In this document: positions 37,496-45,822 of the stretch, one piece after another | Layout: every line of letters begins with the position of its first letter | How positions within the stretch are numbered: the stretch's first letter is position 1 | Origin: Microbacteriaceae bacterium | Lineage (GTDB): Bacteria; Actinomycetota; Actinomycetes; Actinomycetales; Microbacteriaceae | Length of the DNA stretch: 64,000 nt | NCBI GenBank assembly: GCA_025465095.1 | Contig: JAODME010000013.1 | Coordinates: forward strand, 146,934-210,933 | Reading direction: 5' to 3' | Position numbers and translations under genes: made by a program | Notes under the pieces: generated by a model | Databases searched by the model: none | What the model saw: only the letters and a program-made list of their open reading frames with translations | Told to the model about the DNA's origin: nothing

Positions 37496-38878
37496 ATGCC
37501 CAGAGAGATCCGCTTCAACGCCTTCGACATGAACTGCGTCGCTCACCAGTCGTCCGGGATGTGGCGTCACCCCGACGACCAGTCGTACCGCTACAAGGAA
37601 CTGAGCTACTGGACCGAGCTCGCGAAGCTCCTTGAACGGGGCAACTTCGACGGCATCTTCATCGCGGATGTGCTCGGCACGTACGACGTGTACGGCGGCT
37701 CGAACGAGGCCGCGATCAGGCACGGCGCGCAGGTGCCGGTGAACGACCCCGTGCTGCTCATCTCGGCAATGGCGGCGGTGACGAATAATCTCGGATTCGG
37801 GGTGACCGCAGGCACGGCCTATGAGCATCCGTACCCCTTCGCCCGGCGTATGTCCACGCTCGACCACCTCACCAACGGTCGGGTCGGCTGGAACGTCGTG
37901 ACCGGATACCTGCCGTCCGCGGCCCGAAACATGGGCGCCGATGACCAGTTGGAACACGACGACCGCTACGACCATGCGGACGAATATCTCGAGGTGCTCT
38001 ACAAGCTGTGGGAGGGCTCGTGGGAAGACGATGCCGTGGTCCGCGACCGCGAGTCTGGGGTGTTCACCGACCCGAGCAAGGTCCACGAGATCGGACACAG
38101 AGGCAAGCACTTCACCGTTCCTGGGATCCACCTCTCCGAGCCGTCGCCGCAGCGCACGCCGGTGATCTACCAGGCGGGGGCGTCGCCCCGCGGCATCGAG
38201 TTTGCGGCCGGGAATGCCGAGGCGATCTTCGTCGCAGCATCGACGAAGGCGGGCCTCAAGGCGACCGTGAGCAAGATCCGCGACGCCCTCGAAGCGGCGG
38301 GACGCGACCGTCACTCCGCCCGCATCTACACACTGCTCACCATCATCACGGACGAGACGCCGGAGAAGGCACGCGCTAAGTACGAGGACTATCAGAAGTA
38401 CGCGAGCGAGGAGGGGGCGCTCGTGTTCATGTCGGGTTGGATGGGCATCGACCTGTCGAAGTACGGTCTCGACGAGCCGATCGGCAACGTGAAGAGCAAC
38501 GCGATCCAGTCGGTTGTCGCGAACTATCAGGAGGCGAACGAGGACGGCAGTGAGTGGACCGTGCGCGACATCGCCCGGCTCGGCGCAATCGGGGGGCTAG
38601 GCCCATTCATCGTCGGCTCCGGTGCAGAGATCGCCGACACTTTGCAGGAGTGGGTGGAGGAGACGGATGTCGACGGCTTCAACCTTGCGTACGCGATCAC
38701 GCCCGGCACGTTCGAGGACGTCGTGGAGTTCGTGATTCCGGAGTTGCGCAAGCGCGGCGCCTACCCGGAGGCCTACGTGGAGGGCACGTTGCGGAACAAG
38801 CTGCACGGCAGGGGCGACCGCCTGCCCGAGGAGCACAAGGGTGCGGGCTACAAGGTGGGGGTGCCGGCGCTTAAGTAG
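37496..38878 (+). CDS. NtaA/DmoA-family FMN-dependent monooxygenase
   Basis: A 460-residue bacterial-luciferase-like enzyme of the NtaA/SnaA/DmoA group. The N-terminus IRFNAFDMNCVAHQSSGMWR, the block HPYPFARRMSTLDHLTNGRV and GWNVVTGYLPSAARNMG are typical. Known members oxidise nitrilotriacetate, EDTA, dimethyl sulfide or other organosulfur and amine compounds. Members of this kind need free reduced FMN, which the divergent flavin reductase should provide. The substrate cannot be chosen by reading alone. No ABC transporter, sulfonate or chelate uptake gene is adjacent. GGAAG precedes the ATG. Confidence 0.92.
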   Translation: MPREIRFNAFDMNCVAHQSSGMWRHPDDQSYRYKELSYWTELAKLLERGNFDGIFIADVLGTYDVYGGSNEAAIRHGAQVPVNDPVLLISAMAAVTNNLGFGVTAGTAYEHPYPFARRMSTLDHLTNGRVGWNVVTGYLPSAARNMGADDQLEHDDRYDHADEYLEVLYKLWEGSWEDDAVVRDRESGVFTDPSKVHEIGHRGKHFTVPGIHLSEPSPQRTPVIYQAGASPRGIEFAAGNAEAIFVAASTKAGLKATVSKIRDALEAAGRDRHSARIYTLLTIITDETPEKARAKYEDYQKYASEEGALVFMSGWMGIDLSKYGLDEPIGNVKSNAIQSVVANYQEANEDGSEWTVRDIARLGAIGGLGPFIVGSGAEIADTLQEWVEETDVDGFNLAYAITPGTFEDVVEFVIPELRKRGAYPEAYVEGTLRNKLHGRGDRLPEEHKGAGYKVGVPALK

Positions 38879-38908
38879 CGACGGCGCAATCACCGTGCTG
38901 AACCGCGG

Positions 38909-39403
38909 CTACGCCGCGTTCGCCACCCCCGCGGTGAACGCGATGACCCGGCTGAGCAGGCCCTCCGCGCGCGCGGCAATGACAGCCGCGGGATCGGGCT
39001 GTTCGGCCGACGGGGGTGGGATGATACGGATGAGCAGCGAGCACGCGAGATCGGCACAGATGTAGGTACCGATCGTGTTGCCGTCACGTCCCGCCTGCCC
39101 GGCCCGGGGAGCTGTGAACAGGCGCACCTGGTCGGCGGGCTGCGGGGTGCGACACAGGGAGCACATTGCGGAGATTCCAGGCGAAAGCCGGTTCCCCGCA
39201 GCACGCAACACGATGCCGATCGGCTCCTCATCGACCCAGTGCACGAGATAGCCGCGCAGCGGCGCCCTCGCGTCGCGCCAGCCCAGGTACTCCCGGCTGT
39301 CCCACAGCACCTCGTGCAAACCGGGCAGCGGCATCCTGTCGATCTCTCCGTGCGAAGCGTTGACGATGCATTCACGGATGTCGGTGGCGCTGAGCGGCTT
39401 CAC
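38909..39403 (-). CDS. FBP-domain (EF-G-binding, FusB-like zinc finger) protein
   Basis: A 164-residue protein. An N-terminal helical part (MKPLSATDIRECIVNASHGE) is followed by a treble-clef zinc site, with CSLC in AMCSLCRTPQPAD and a second cysteine pair in YICADLACSLLIR. This matches the FBP domain, whose FusB-type members bind elongation factor G and rescue ribosomes stalled by fusidic acid. In soil actinobacteria these genes are common and need not confer resistance. A GAGGAG site lies 4 nt before the GTG. Monocistronic. Confidence 0.88.
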   Translation of the reverse strand: MKPLSATDIRECIVNASHGEIDRMPLPGLHEVLWDSREYLGWRDARAPLRGYLVHWVDEEPIGIVLRAAGNRLSPGISAMCSLCRTPQPADQVRLFTAPRAGQAGRDGNTIGTYICADLACSLLIRIIPPPSAEQPDPAAVIAARAEGLLSRVIAFTAGVANAA

Positions 39404-39574
39404 GTTCTCCTCGCGGGGGTGACGGTTCTTTCAGCGTACTCGCGCCGGACTCGTGCGAAAAGGCGATCCGGGGGTCGAGCCGCCCCGGAAGCGGAGGCCG
39501 TGGCCAGCGGCCGCGGTCGACCATGTTGAGCAGTCGCGCGAGCGTGCCGCGGGTCGGCTGAGCACGGCGGGAGG

Positions 39575-41095
39575 ATGGCGTTGAATGGGGAGGTGACCGA
39601 GCCGAATCTCATCTCCCGACTGCGCAACGACCTCGAGACCGCGCGGTTTAACGTCGAGACCCTTTCGGACTTGTGGGGAACGGATGCCGCGGCCGCCCTT
39701 TACCGCGGGCAGCGGGTGCCCGCCTTCCGGGCGCTCGTGCGCACCGATCCGGTCAGCACCCTCGCCCGGTTCTTCGTGCTGAACGCCCAGGTGCCCCGGG
39801 ATGCCCTTGCCTCGGCTCTGCCCTCGCTCGGCGTCGACGGAGCGGTCGCGCTGGGGCTTGCGGAGGACGCCGGCGCCGCAGACGTCCGGCCTCTATTCGA
39901 CCTGCGCCCCTACCGCTTCGTCGATTCGAACGGCATCGGAGCGTGGTGGATCCTCTCCGATCTCGGCGAGGTCGCGCTCGGACACGAGTTGCGCGAGGAT
40001 CACGTGCTGGGAGTGGGGGGAGCATCCCTGACCCTGAGCGGGTTGATGGTTCAGACACCGGTCGGCAGCGCCCTGGATTTAGGCACCGGCTGCGGAATCC
40101 AGGCGCTGCACGCGGCCCGGCATGCCGGCCGCGTCGTCGCAACGGACATCTCTGCCCGGGCACTGCGGATCGCACGACTCAATGCCGAGCTCAACGAGGT
40201 GAAAAACATCGAGTTCCGGCTCGGAAGCCTGTTCGATCCGGTCAAGGGTGAGCGGTTCGATCAGATCGTGTCCAACCCGCCGTTCGTGATCACGCCTCGC
40301 GACGTCGACGTTCCCGCGTACGAGTATCGGGATGGCGGCATGGTCGGCGATGAACTCGTCGCATCGGTGGTGCGCGGGGTGGCCGAACACCTAGCGCCCG
40401 GCGGCGTCGCCCAGTTGCTCGGCAACTGGGAGTACCGAGGTGATGGCGACGCGTTCGGCAGGGTCGCGGAGTGGCTGCAGGGCACCGGGCTCGACGCGTG
40501 GGTGATCGAGCGTGAGGTTCAGGATGCCGCACTGTACGCCGAGACATGGATCCGGGATGGCGGAACCCGCCCCGGGCGCCAGTTCGACGCCCTGTACAAC
40601 GCCTGGCTGGACGACTTCGCGGCGCGGGAGGTGCGCTCGGTCGGCTTCGGATACGTCACCCTCCGTCGCCCACCCGGTGCCCCGACACTGCTGCGCCTGG
40701 AGCGGATGCCGGGCCCTCTCGGGCACAATCCCACCGGGCTGGGGGAGCACCTCGCATCATGCCTCGCCGCACACGACTGGCAGGCCTCCGGCGACGATGA
40801 CGACCTACTTCGATCGCACCTCACGGTAGCCGGAGATGTCACCGAGGAGCGCCACTACTGGCCAGGCGCCGAGGACCCGACCGTGATGACCCTGCATCAG
40901 GGGGCGGGCTTCGGGCGATCCGTTCCGCTCGACACAGCGCTCGCGGCGTTCGTCGGTGCATGCGACGGAGATCTGAGCGTCGCCGTGATCATCGGCGCGC
41001 TCGCGCAGCTTTTGAATGCCGACGACGGCGCGCTCCGCGGCGACCTGCTGCCGCGCGCGCGCGAACTGCTCGTCACGGGGTTCCTTCACGCCTGA
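39575..41095 (+). CDS. Class I SAM-dependent methyltransferase (NPPF motif) of the large actinobacterial type
   Basis: A 506-residue protein. An N-terminal domain (about 1-150) of the form seen in RlmG-like enzymes precedes a Rossmann methyltransferase domain: motif I SALDLGTGCGIQALHAARH, and motif IV VSNPPFVITP, the N-P-P-F form used by enzymes that methylate exocyclic or side-chain amide nitrogen (HemK/PrmC, RsmC/RlmG). A long C-terminal extension (about 340-506) resembles a DUF attached to these methyltransferases. rRNA or protein glutamine is the most likely target class. Monocistronic. Confidence 0.87.
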   Translation: MALNGEVTEPNLISRLRNDLETARFNVETLSDLWGTDAAAALYRGQRVPAFRALVRTDPVSTLARFFVLNAQVPRDALASALPSLGVDGAVALGLAEDAGAADVRPLFDLRPYRFVDSNGIGAWWILSDLGEVALGHELREDHVLGVGGASLTLSGLMVQTPVGSALDLGTGCGIQALHAARHAGRVVATDISARALRIARLNAELNEVKNIEFRLGSLFDPVKGERFDQIVSNPPFVITPRDVDVPAYEYRDGGMVGDELVASVVRGVAEHLAPGGVAQLLGNWEYRGDGDAFGRVAEWLQGTGLDAWVIEREVQDAALYAETWIRDGGTRPGRQFDALYNAWLDDFAAREVRSVGFGYVTLRRPPGAPTLLRLERMPGPLGHNPTGLGEHLASCLAAHDWQASGDDDDLLRSHLTVAGDVTEERHYWPGAEDPTVMTLHQGAGFGRSVPLDTALAAFVGACDGDLSVAVIIGALAQLLNADDGALRGDLLPRARELLVTGFLHA

Positions 41096-41119
41096 CCGCA
41101 CAACTCCACCCCGAGTTCC

Positions 41120-41617
41120 TCAGGTGAGCGGTGTCAACTGCTTTGTCATGCCGTCCCAGAGTCGCGCCGCGGTCGCCTCGGCGGGCGGGAGCGCCCCGAG
41201 CAGCGGCAGGGCGAGGGCGAGAGACTCGGCCGAGAGCCGTCGCGCGATCGTGACATGGGGCGTCCAGTGGCCGGGCAGCGTCAGTTCGACAGCCCCCGGT
41301 GCGGCTTCATGCACCGCGGCATGCAGCGCGAGCAACTTCTTGGAGGCGACGACCTGCCTCGCGAGCACAAAACTGCGCCGCCCAACACCGAACACGACCA
41401 GCCCGCCGAATCGCACACGGAGGGGGAGCCCCGCCAGAGACGCGCGAAGCCCAGGACTGTCGGCGAGGTGAAGGCCGGCGGCGAGAGTCACGTGCGGGCG
41501 GTTGCTTGAGCCCGGGTGGTGCGCGAGGCTCTCGAGTCCGGCGTTCGAGAGCTCCGCCCAATCGGCGAGGATCGCGGCATCCCCGTCGTCTCCGAAGGTC
41601 AGCTCTATGCTTCTCAT
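41120..41617 (-). CDS. 2'-5' RNA ligase / 2H phosphoesterase family protein
   Basis: A 165-residue protein with two H-x-T motifs placed as in 2H phosphoesterases: NRPHVTLAAGL and HWTPHVTIARRL. These two histidine-threonine pairs form the active site of LigT-like enzymes, which act on 2',3'-cyclic phosphates or 2'-5' linkages. The length is normal. The biological substrate in actinobacteria is unknown. A purine-poor leader with TAGT about 10-13 nt upstream of the ATG may again be leaderless. It converges with the methyltransferase gene. Confidence 0.88.
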   Translation of the reverse strand: MRSIELTFGDDGDAAILADWAELSNAGLESLAHHPGSSNRPHVTLAAGLHLADSPGLRASLAGLPLRVRFGGLVVFGVGRRSFVLARQVVASKKLLALHAAVHEAAPGAVELTLPGHWTPHVTIARRLSAESLALALPLLGALPPAEATAARLWDGMTKQLTPLT

Positions 41618-41633
41618 GCCCGCCGGACTATGG

Positions 41634-41855
41634 TCAGTCGCTCGCGCGCTTGCTCAGCGCGCTGCCCTTGTGTGCGGCCTCCTTGCCTGACTTCTCGGAC
41701 TCGATGATGAAGGAGGGTGCCTCGGATGACGCGGTGAAGTGCTGACCATCGAACTCGAAGTCCTTCGTCTTCTTCTCGACGATCCGGCCGTGCGTTTCAC
41801 CCTGAGAGGTGTTCCAACTCACGCGGTCGCCCTTGGCCAGCTCGCCCTCACTCAT
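41634..41855 (-). CDS. DUF2945 (hypervirulence-associated Tudor-like) protein
   Basis: A 73-residue protein from the ATG giving MSEGELAKGDRVSWNTSQGE. The pattern GDRVSWNTSQGETHGRIVEK and later ASSEAPSFIIESEKSGKEAAHK matches DUF2945, a small SH3/Tudor-like beta-barrel family of bacteria and fungi. The start codon overlaps the end of the upstream 55-residue gene by eight bases, so translation is coupled. The track ORF begins further upstream in the same frame without family support. Role unknown; often found among general stress genes. Confidence 0.85.
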   Translation of the reverse strand: MSEGELAKGDRVSWNTSQGETHGRIVEKKTKDFEFDGQHFTASSEAPSFIIESEKSGKEAAHKGSALSKRASD

Positions 41856-42015
41856 CGGCGCCGCCCTTCCCTCCGGTCCATGGTCCGGCGTCGGGCGACG
41901 AATCGTCGGCCTCCTCGGCACCACGGGGCGAGGAGCTCTCGTGCACGGCCCTGATCGAGTCGACGGCGTCGTGCAGCTCGGCATCCACCCTCGGCCTATC
42001 CGGGGAATCACTCAT
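41848..42015 (-). CDS. Small acidic protein coupled to DUF2945 (55 aa)
   Basis: From the ATG at 42015 with a GGAG ribosome site, the frame encodes MSDSPDRPRVDAELHDAVDS and a Ser/Glu/Asp/Gly-rich tail, 55 residues in all. It is strongly acidic and probably disordered. Its stop overlaps the DUF2945 start by eight bases, which supports its being a real gene. No family is recognised. Confidence 0.65.
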   Translation of the reverse strand: MSDSPDRPRVDAELHDAVDSIRAVHESSSPRGAEEADDSSPDAGPWTGGKGGADE

Positions 42016-42186
42016 GCTTGCTCCTCTGTCTGATCGATTGCGACCTGGTGGCGGTGCTTCAGGCAAACGTTCCATACGCGTTGGGAGAAATCAACGGGTT
42101 GTCGCCGCGACGAGAGGGAATGCGGTACTGACTAAACTGGGTTCCACCACCGTGCTCAGCGGAGCCCAACGCAGTAGAGGATCGCC

Positions 42187-42360
42187 ATGAACATCGTTGC
42201 CTTCGTCATCGGTTTCGTACTCTTCATCGGAGGCGTCGTGTTGTTCGGGTATGCGTGGGACGGAACTCACTTCCTCCCCCTCATGTTCACCGCCGGACTG
42301 GTCGCGATATCGGCAGGCATCTTCATTCCGTTCCACCTGCTCAAGCACGTCGACGGCTAG
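42187..42360 (+). CDS. Small two-helix membrane protein (57 aa), below the ORF-track limit
   Basis: ATG at 42187 with AGAGGA upstream encodes a 57-residue protein: MNIVAFVIGFVLFIGGVVLF, a short loop (GYAWDGTHFLP), a second hydrophobic segment LMFTAGLVAISAGIFIPFHL and the tail LKHVDG. Both segments are long enough to span the membrane. Small proteins of this type recur in Microbacteriaceae as hypotheticals. It is divergent from the DUF2945 pair. The ORF track shows only antisense frames here. Confidence 0.8.
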   Translation: MNIVAFVIGFVLFIGGVVLFGYAWDGTHFLPLMFTAGLVAISAGIFIPFHLLKHVDG

Positions 42361-42551
42361 CTGTACAGCTAGCGGCGCCGTCGGTTCTTTTCGCTCGCTC
42401 GGATGACCGCTCGGACACCCCGACGATAGGTGAATGCTCTCGGCGCCTACGACGGCACACCGGGGGGATCGCAACCCCTCGCGTGCGGCGCTCCCGCCCG
42501 CGTAGCGTCGAGTGTCGGCTGACCCGCCGCGCGCCGAGGAAGGGAAGAACC

Positions 42552-42797
42552 TTGAAGGAAGCAGACATCCGTTGGAACGAGGAGGCCAGGGGGAAGATCC
42601 TGGCCGACTCTGACGAAGTGCTCCGCGAAGCCGTTGTCGACCTCGGCCAGACGATGGTGGGTCGGCCGTGGGAAGAGGTTTACGCCGAGCTCTTCGATCG
42701 GATGAAAGGCCGTTTCATCGATTTTGAACCGGGGCCGGACATCCGGAAGTACGCCGAAGCGATCGCCGACGGTGAGATCGGCGGCGTGCAGAAATGA
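42552..42797 (+). CDS. Small conserved hypothetical protein (81 aa)
   Basis: The coherent part of the track ORF begins at a TTG (LKEADIRWNEEARGKILADS) with AGGGAAG ahead, giving 81 residues. It is a charged, helical, soluble protein (DEVLREAVVDLGQTMVGRPW, AELFDRMKGRFIDFEPGPDI). No family is recognised with confidence. The upstream portion of the track ORF is Arg-rich and overlaps the 57-residue membrane-protein gene out of frame. The 190 bp before it contain no other gene. Confidence 0.65.
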   Translation: MKEADIRWNEEARGKILADSDEVLREAVVDLGQTMVGRPWEEVYAELFDRMKGRFIDFEPGPDIRKYAEAIADGEIGGVQK

Positions 42798-42834
42798 CGA
42801 ATGGCCCGGCCCCCGAGGGGACCGGACCGTTCGT
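42797..42834 (-). terminator. Terminator for the cold-shock gene (minus-strand RNA hairpin)
   Basis: Read as minus-strand RNA, ACGAACGGUCCGGUCCCC pairs with GGGGCCGGGCCAUUCGU with two G-U wobbles and one mismatch. Read as plus-strand RNA the same positions become C-A mismatches, so the element is directional and serves cspA. It also overlaps the stop of the convergent 81-residue gene. Confidence 0.75.
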
Positions 42835-42865
42835 GGTGACTCTAAAGAATTAGAGAGCGCCGAAT

Positions 42866-43069
42866 TTAGAGGGCGCGGATGTTCTCAGCCTGAAGACCCT
42901 TGGGGCCCTGGGCGACGTCGAACTCAACCTTCTGGTTCTCATCGAGCGACTTGTAGCCGTTGCCAGCGATCGCGGAGAAGTGCGCGAACACGTCGGCGCT
43001 TCCGTCGTCGGGGGAGATGAAGCCGAAGCCCTTTTCAGCGTTGAACCATTTCACTGTACCTGTAGTCAT
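42866..43069 (-). CDS. cspA: Cold-shock protein, CspA family
   Basis: A 67-residue single OB-fold RNA chaperone. The RNP1 and RNP2 motifs are present ([11 protein letters not shown] and DVFAHFSAI), and the start [18 protein letters not shown] and the end are full length. A strong AGGAGG site precedes the ATG. The 239 bp to the next divergent gene leave room for a long 5' leader, which in cold-shock genes often folds to regulate translation; I cannot assign that fold here. The exact paralogue is not resolvable, so the symbol is generic. Confidence 0.95.
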   Translation of the reverse strand: MTTGTVKWFNAEKGFGFISPDDGSADVFAHFSAIAGNGYKSLDENQKVEFDVAQGPKGLQAENIRAL

Positions 43070-43308
43070 TGCAAGCTCCTCCTGGAGTGCTATGCGGGAC
43101 CCGAACGTCGGGGCCTCGCGCCGAGGAGCCCGCTGTCGCTCTCACTGTGAGACGCCTCCACGTGAACGGAGACGCTGCGACATGCGATGCACATCAACTT
43201 CTCGTGCAAGCGTAGCCTGTATTCCTATGATTCCACCACTCCCGATTTTGAAATCGACGATCGGGGTGTCACTGTGCCATCGCGCACGCCACGAATTAGC
43301 CTCGCTGC

Positions 43309-44145
43309 ATGACTGACGACAGGTATGGCGGCGACGTTCTTGCGGACTATTCGCGGCGCGCCCCCCGCGCTGCCGCCCGCTCGGTGGAAGCCGTGCGCGA
43401 CCTGGTGCTCGAGGTGGCGTCCAACGGTTTCTGCGGCGCGGTCCTGCGTGTGAACGGGCGGCTCGTCGAACTCGAGGACTACCACGGTTCCGTGCGTGTC
43501 TTCCCGCTCGGGCCCGGCTTCCTGCTCGAGGGAGTGCCCGTCGTGCTGGTCGCCCCGGCACGGGCCCCCGTCGGCGCGGCCAGGTCTGCGTCCGGTTCGT
43601 TCGCGCTGACCGACGTCAAGGCTCGAGTCGCTCGGGCCAGCCGCATCTTCGTGGAGGGCCGCCACGACGCGGAACTCGTCGAAAAGGTGTGGGGGCACGA
43701 CCTGCGAATTGAAGGCGTCGTCGTCGAGTATCTCGAGGGAGTCGACGACCTGGAGCGGATCGTGCAGCAATTCGGTCCAGGACCCGGACGACGAGTCGGC
43801 GTGCTCGTGGATCATCTCGTGTCGCGTTCCAAGGAGAGCAGGATCGCGGACGCCGTGGCGCGCGGCCCACACGGCGCGCACGTGCTCGTGGTCGGGCATC
43901 CTTTCGTCGACGTGTGGCAGGCCGTGAAGCCCGCCCGACTCGGGCTCTCCGTGTGGCCGGAAATTCCGCGTTCGGTGGAGTGGAAGCACGGCATTTGTGA
44001 TGCGCTGGGCTGGCCCCACGCAGAGCAGGAGGACATCGCGCGAGCATGGCAGCGCATTCTCGGGCGGGTCGATACTTTCGCCGATTTAGAACCGGTACTG
44101 CTCGGCCGGGTGGAGCAGCTCATCGACTTCGTCACACAGGACTAG
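43309..44145 (+). CDS. DUF3097 family protein
   Basis: A 278-residue actinobacterial protein. The N-terminal half is a small beta-domain (VLRVNGRLVELEDYHGSVRV). The C-terminal half reads like a TOPRIM-type module: RIFVEGRHDAELVEKVWGHD carries the conserved acidic residue and GRRVGVLVDHLVSRSKESRI a later acidic site, followed by VLVVGHPFVDVW. DUF3097 proteins have no assigned function; the TOPRIM likeness is my reading and suggests nucleic-acid or phosphoryl chemistry. TAGCCT ends 6 nt upstream of the ATG with no Shine-Dalgarno (leaderless layout). Confidence 0.85.
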   Translation: MTDDRYGGDVLADYSRRAPRAAARSVEAVRDLVLEVASNGFCGAVLRVNGRLVELEDYHGSVRVFPLGPGFLLEGVPVVLVAPARAPVGAARSASGSFALTDVKARVARASRIFVEGRHDAELVEKVWGHDLRIEGVVVEYLEGVDDLERIVQQFGPGPGRRVGVLVDHLVSRSKESRIADAVARGPHGAHVLVVGHPFVDVWQAVKPARLGLSVWPEIPRSVEWKHGICDALGWPHAEQEDIARAWQRILGRVDTFADLEPVLLGRVEQLIDFVTQD

Positions 44146-44223
44146 TAACAGTCATATGATTTCAGCCCGCGCCCAGCATCGAGTGGAAGCGTGTGAGCTG
44201 AGCCTCGATGAAGGAGCAGACCC

Positions 44224-44856
44224 ATGGGATTCCTAGACCGCATTCTGGGCCGCGAAGAGCAGGAACCTCAGCGCGACCCTTTGCTGCCGCGTCCGCACCG
44301 TTCGCAGCGCAGCGAAGACGAGATCGCCGTCGAGCGCTACCAATACCTTCTTCGCACTGCGCCGCCCGAAACCATCGAGCAGGTGCACGCGGAAGCCTTC
44401 GGCAAGCTGACCGAGGAGCAGCGTGAGCTCCTTTTCCGCCAGCTGGGCGAGAATGCCAACGCGAGCGAGCGACCGGCGAACGCGGAGCCCGACACTCTCG
44501 CGAAGGCCGCTACGCGCGCCGAGTTGCGGCAACCGGGAACTCTCACGCGATCCTTCGGCAATCCGGGCCAGGGTGCGCAGGGCGGCATCGGCTTCGGCGG
44601 CATCGTCGGCGGGTCGATTCTCGGTACCGTCGCGGGCTACGTCATCGGCTCGGCGCTTGTGTCGAGCTTTCTTCCGCCGGAGGCGGGAGCAACGGATGCG
44701 GGCGCCGAGGGTGAGCCCGGCACGGAAAGCGGAGCAGATGGTTCAGGCGACGCAGCTGGCAGCGACGCGAGCGCAGACGCGGCCGGCGGCGACGGAGGAG
44801 GCGACTTTGGGGGCGGCTTCGACGGCGGAGGTTTCGGCGGCGACTTCGGCTTTTGA
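44224..44856 (+). CDS. Hypothetical protein with Gly/Ala-rich tail
   Basis: A 210-residue protein. It has an acidic/basic N-terminal region with an amphipathic helix (SEDEIAVERYQYLLRTAPPE, then AFGKLTEEQRELLFRQLG), one hydrophobic, glycine-rich segment (GGIVGGSILGTVAGYVIGSA, about 122-141) and a Gly/Asp/Ser low-complexity tail ending in GGGFGGDFGF. The layout matches actinobacterial proteins often mis-named as cation-transporting ATPase; no ATPase motif is present. A GAAGGAG site precedes the ATG. A membrane-associated role is likely. Confidence 0.75.
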   Translation: MGFLDRILGREEQEPQRDPLLPRPHRSQRSEDEIAVERYQYLLRTAPPETIEQVHAEAFGKLTEEQRELLFRQLGENANASERPANAEPDTLAKAATRAELRQPGTLTRSFGNPGQGAQGGIGFGGIVGGSILGTVAGYVIGSALVSSFLPPEAGATDAGAEGEPGTESGADGSGDAAGSDASADAAGGDGGGDFGGGFDGGGFGGDFGF

Positions 44857-44893
44857 CCCCCGTGACCGTGCGTGACTCACGAGTGACCTGAGC

Positions 44894-45526
44894 GTGCTTC
44901 CCTCCTCCGCGGCGGACGGGCTCTCCGGCATTGTCGGCGTCGCGGCGCGCGTGCTCGAGTCGCTCGGGGAGGTCGGCGTCGGACTCCTCACTCTTGGAGA
45001 AACGATATTCCCCCCTGTGCCGAGCGAGGTGATCCTGCCCCTTGCGGGCTTTCTCGCGAACACCGGTGACCTGAACGTCTGGCTGGTGATCGTTGCCTCG
45101 ACGATCGGCAGCTACGCGGGCGCCCTGCTGCTCTATTGGCTGGCCTGCGTGCTCGGCGAGGAGCGCGCCATCCGTCTGCTGTCGAAGCTGCCGCTCGTCG
45201 ATCGCTCCGACTTCGAACACGCCAGCGCCTGGTTCTCACGACACGGACGTTCCGCTGTGTTCTTCGGGCGCCTGCTGCCCGGCGTGCGAAGCCTCATCTC
45301 GTTGCCGGCCGGCGCTCAACGAATGCCGCTACTCACCTTCAGCGTCTTCACGATCGCGGGCAGCCTGATCTGGAACGGAGCGCTGGTGGGGGCCGGCTTC
45401 GCTCTCGGCGAGCAGTACGCGCTCGTCGACAGGTACTCCTCCGTGCTCAACGTCGTCGTCGCCGCAGGCTTTGCGGCCGTGATCCTCTGGCTCGTCATCC
45501 GGCGGACGCGGCGGCGCGGAGCCTGA
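44894..45526 (+). CDS. DedA-family membrane protein (VTT domain)
   Basis: A 210-residue DedA protein. The hallmark GETIFPPVPSEVILPLAGFL is followed by VIVASTIGSYAGALLLYWLA and the arginine/glycine-rich reentrant block FFGRLLPGVRSLISLPAGAQ. DedA proteins act as lipid flippases for undecaprenyl phosphate or phosphatidylethanolamine and support proton-motive-force homeostasis. The GTG start follows the previous stop by 37 bp. A PspC gene lies downstream on the same strand. Confidence 0.92.
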   Translation: MLPSSAADGLSGIVGVAARVLESLGEVGVGLLTLGETIFPPVPSEVILPLAGFLANTGDLNVWLVIVASTIGSYAGALLLYWLACVLGEERAIRLLSKLPLVDRSDFEHASAWFSRHGRSAVFFGRLLPGVRSLISLPAGAQRMPLLTFSVFTIAGSLIWNGALVGAGFALGEQYALVDRYSSVLNVVVAAGFAAVILWLVIRRTRRRGA

Positions 45527-45575
45527 TTCGTCGAATGTCCTGTCGCCAGCCGTGCGCATGGGGCAGGCTGGGGGC

Positions 45576-45773
45576 ATGCCTACTCTCGTCAGACCGAAAC
45601 GTGGCCGAATACTCGCCGGAGTTTGCGCCGCCATCGCCAACCGGCTCGGCTGGAGCCCGACACTCATTCGCGTGCTGTGGGTCGTTCTGAGCTTCATCCC
45701 GGGGCCGCTCTGGGTGGCGTACGTCGTGCTGTGGTTGATGATCCCGGCCGAGGAGGATGTCCGACCGCTCTAG
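45576..45773 (+). CDS. PspC-domain membrane protein
   Basis: A 65-residue protein, starting MPTLVRPKRGRILAGVCAAI. The PspC signature (R-x-I-A/L-G-V-C-x-A/G-I-A) is complete, followed by RLGWSPTLIRVLWVVLSFI and the second hydrophobic part WVAYVVLWLMIPAEE. Stand-alone PspC proteins in Gram-positives respond to envelope stress, sometimes working with LiaF-like or histidine kinase partners; none is adjacent. The track start is eight codons upstream but lacks the family N-terminus. Confidence 0.92.
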   Translation: MPTLVRPKRGRILAGVCAAIANRLGWSPTLIRVLWVVLSFIPGPLWVAYVVLWLMIPAEEDVRPL

Positions 45774-45822
45774 CGGACGCACCACTCGAGCCTCGCGTCT
45801 ATTTCAGCGCTAGGGTCGACGG

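Noticed and set aside
38909-39403. Calling the FBP-domain gene a fusidic acid resistance gene
   Set aside because: Domain similarity to FusB exists, but such genes are widespread in environmental actinobacteria without evidence of resistance.
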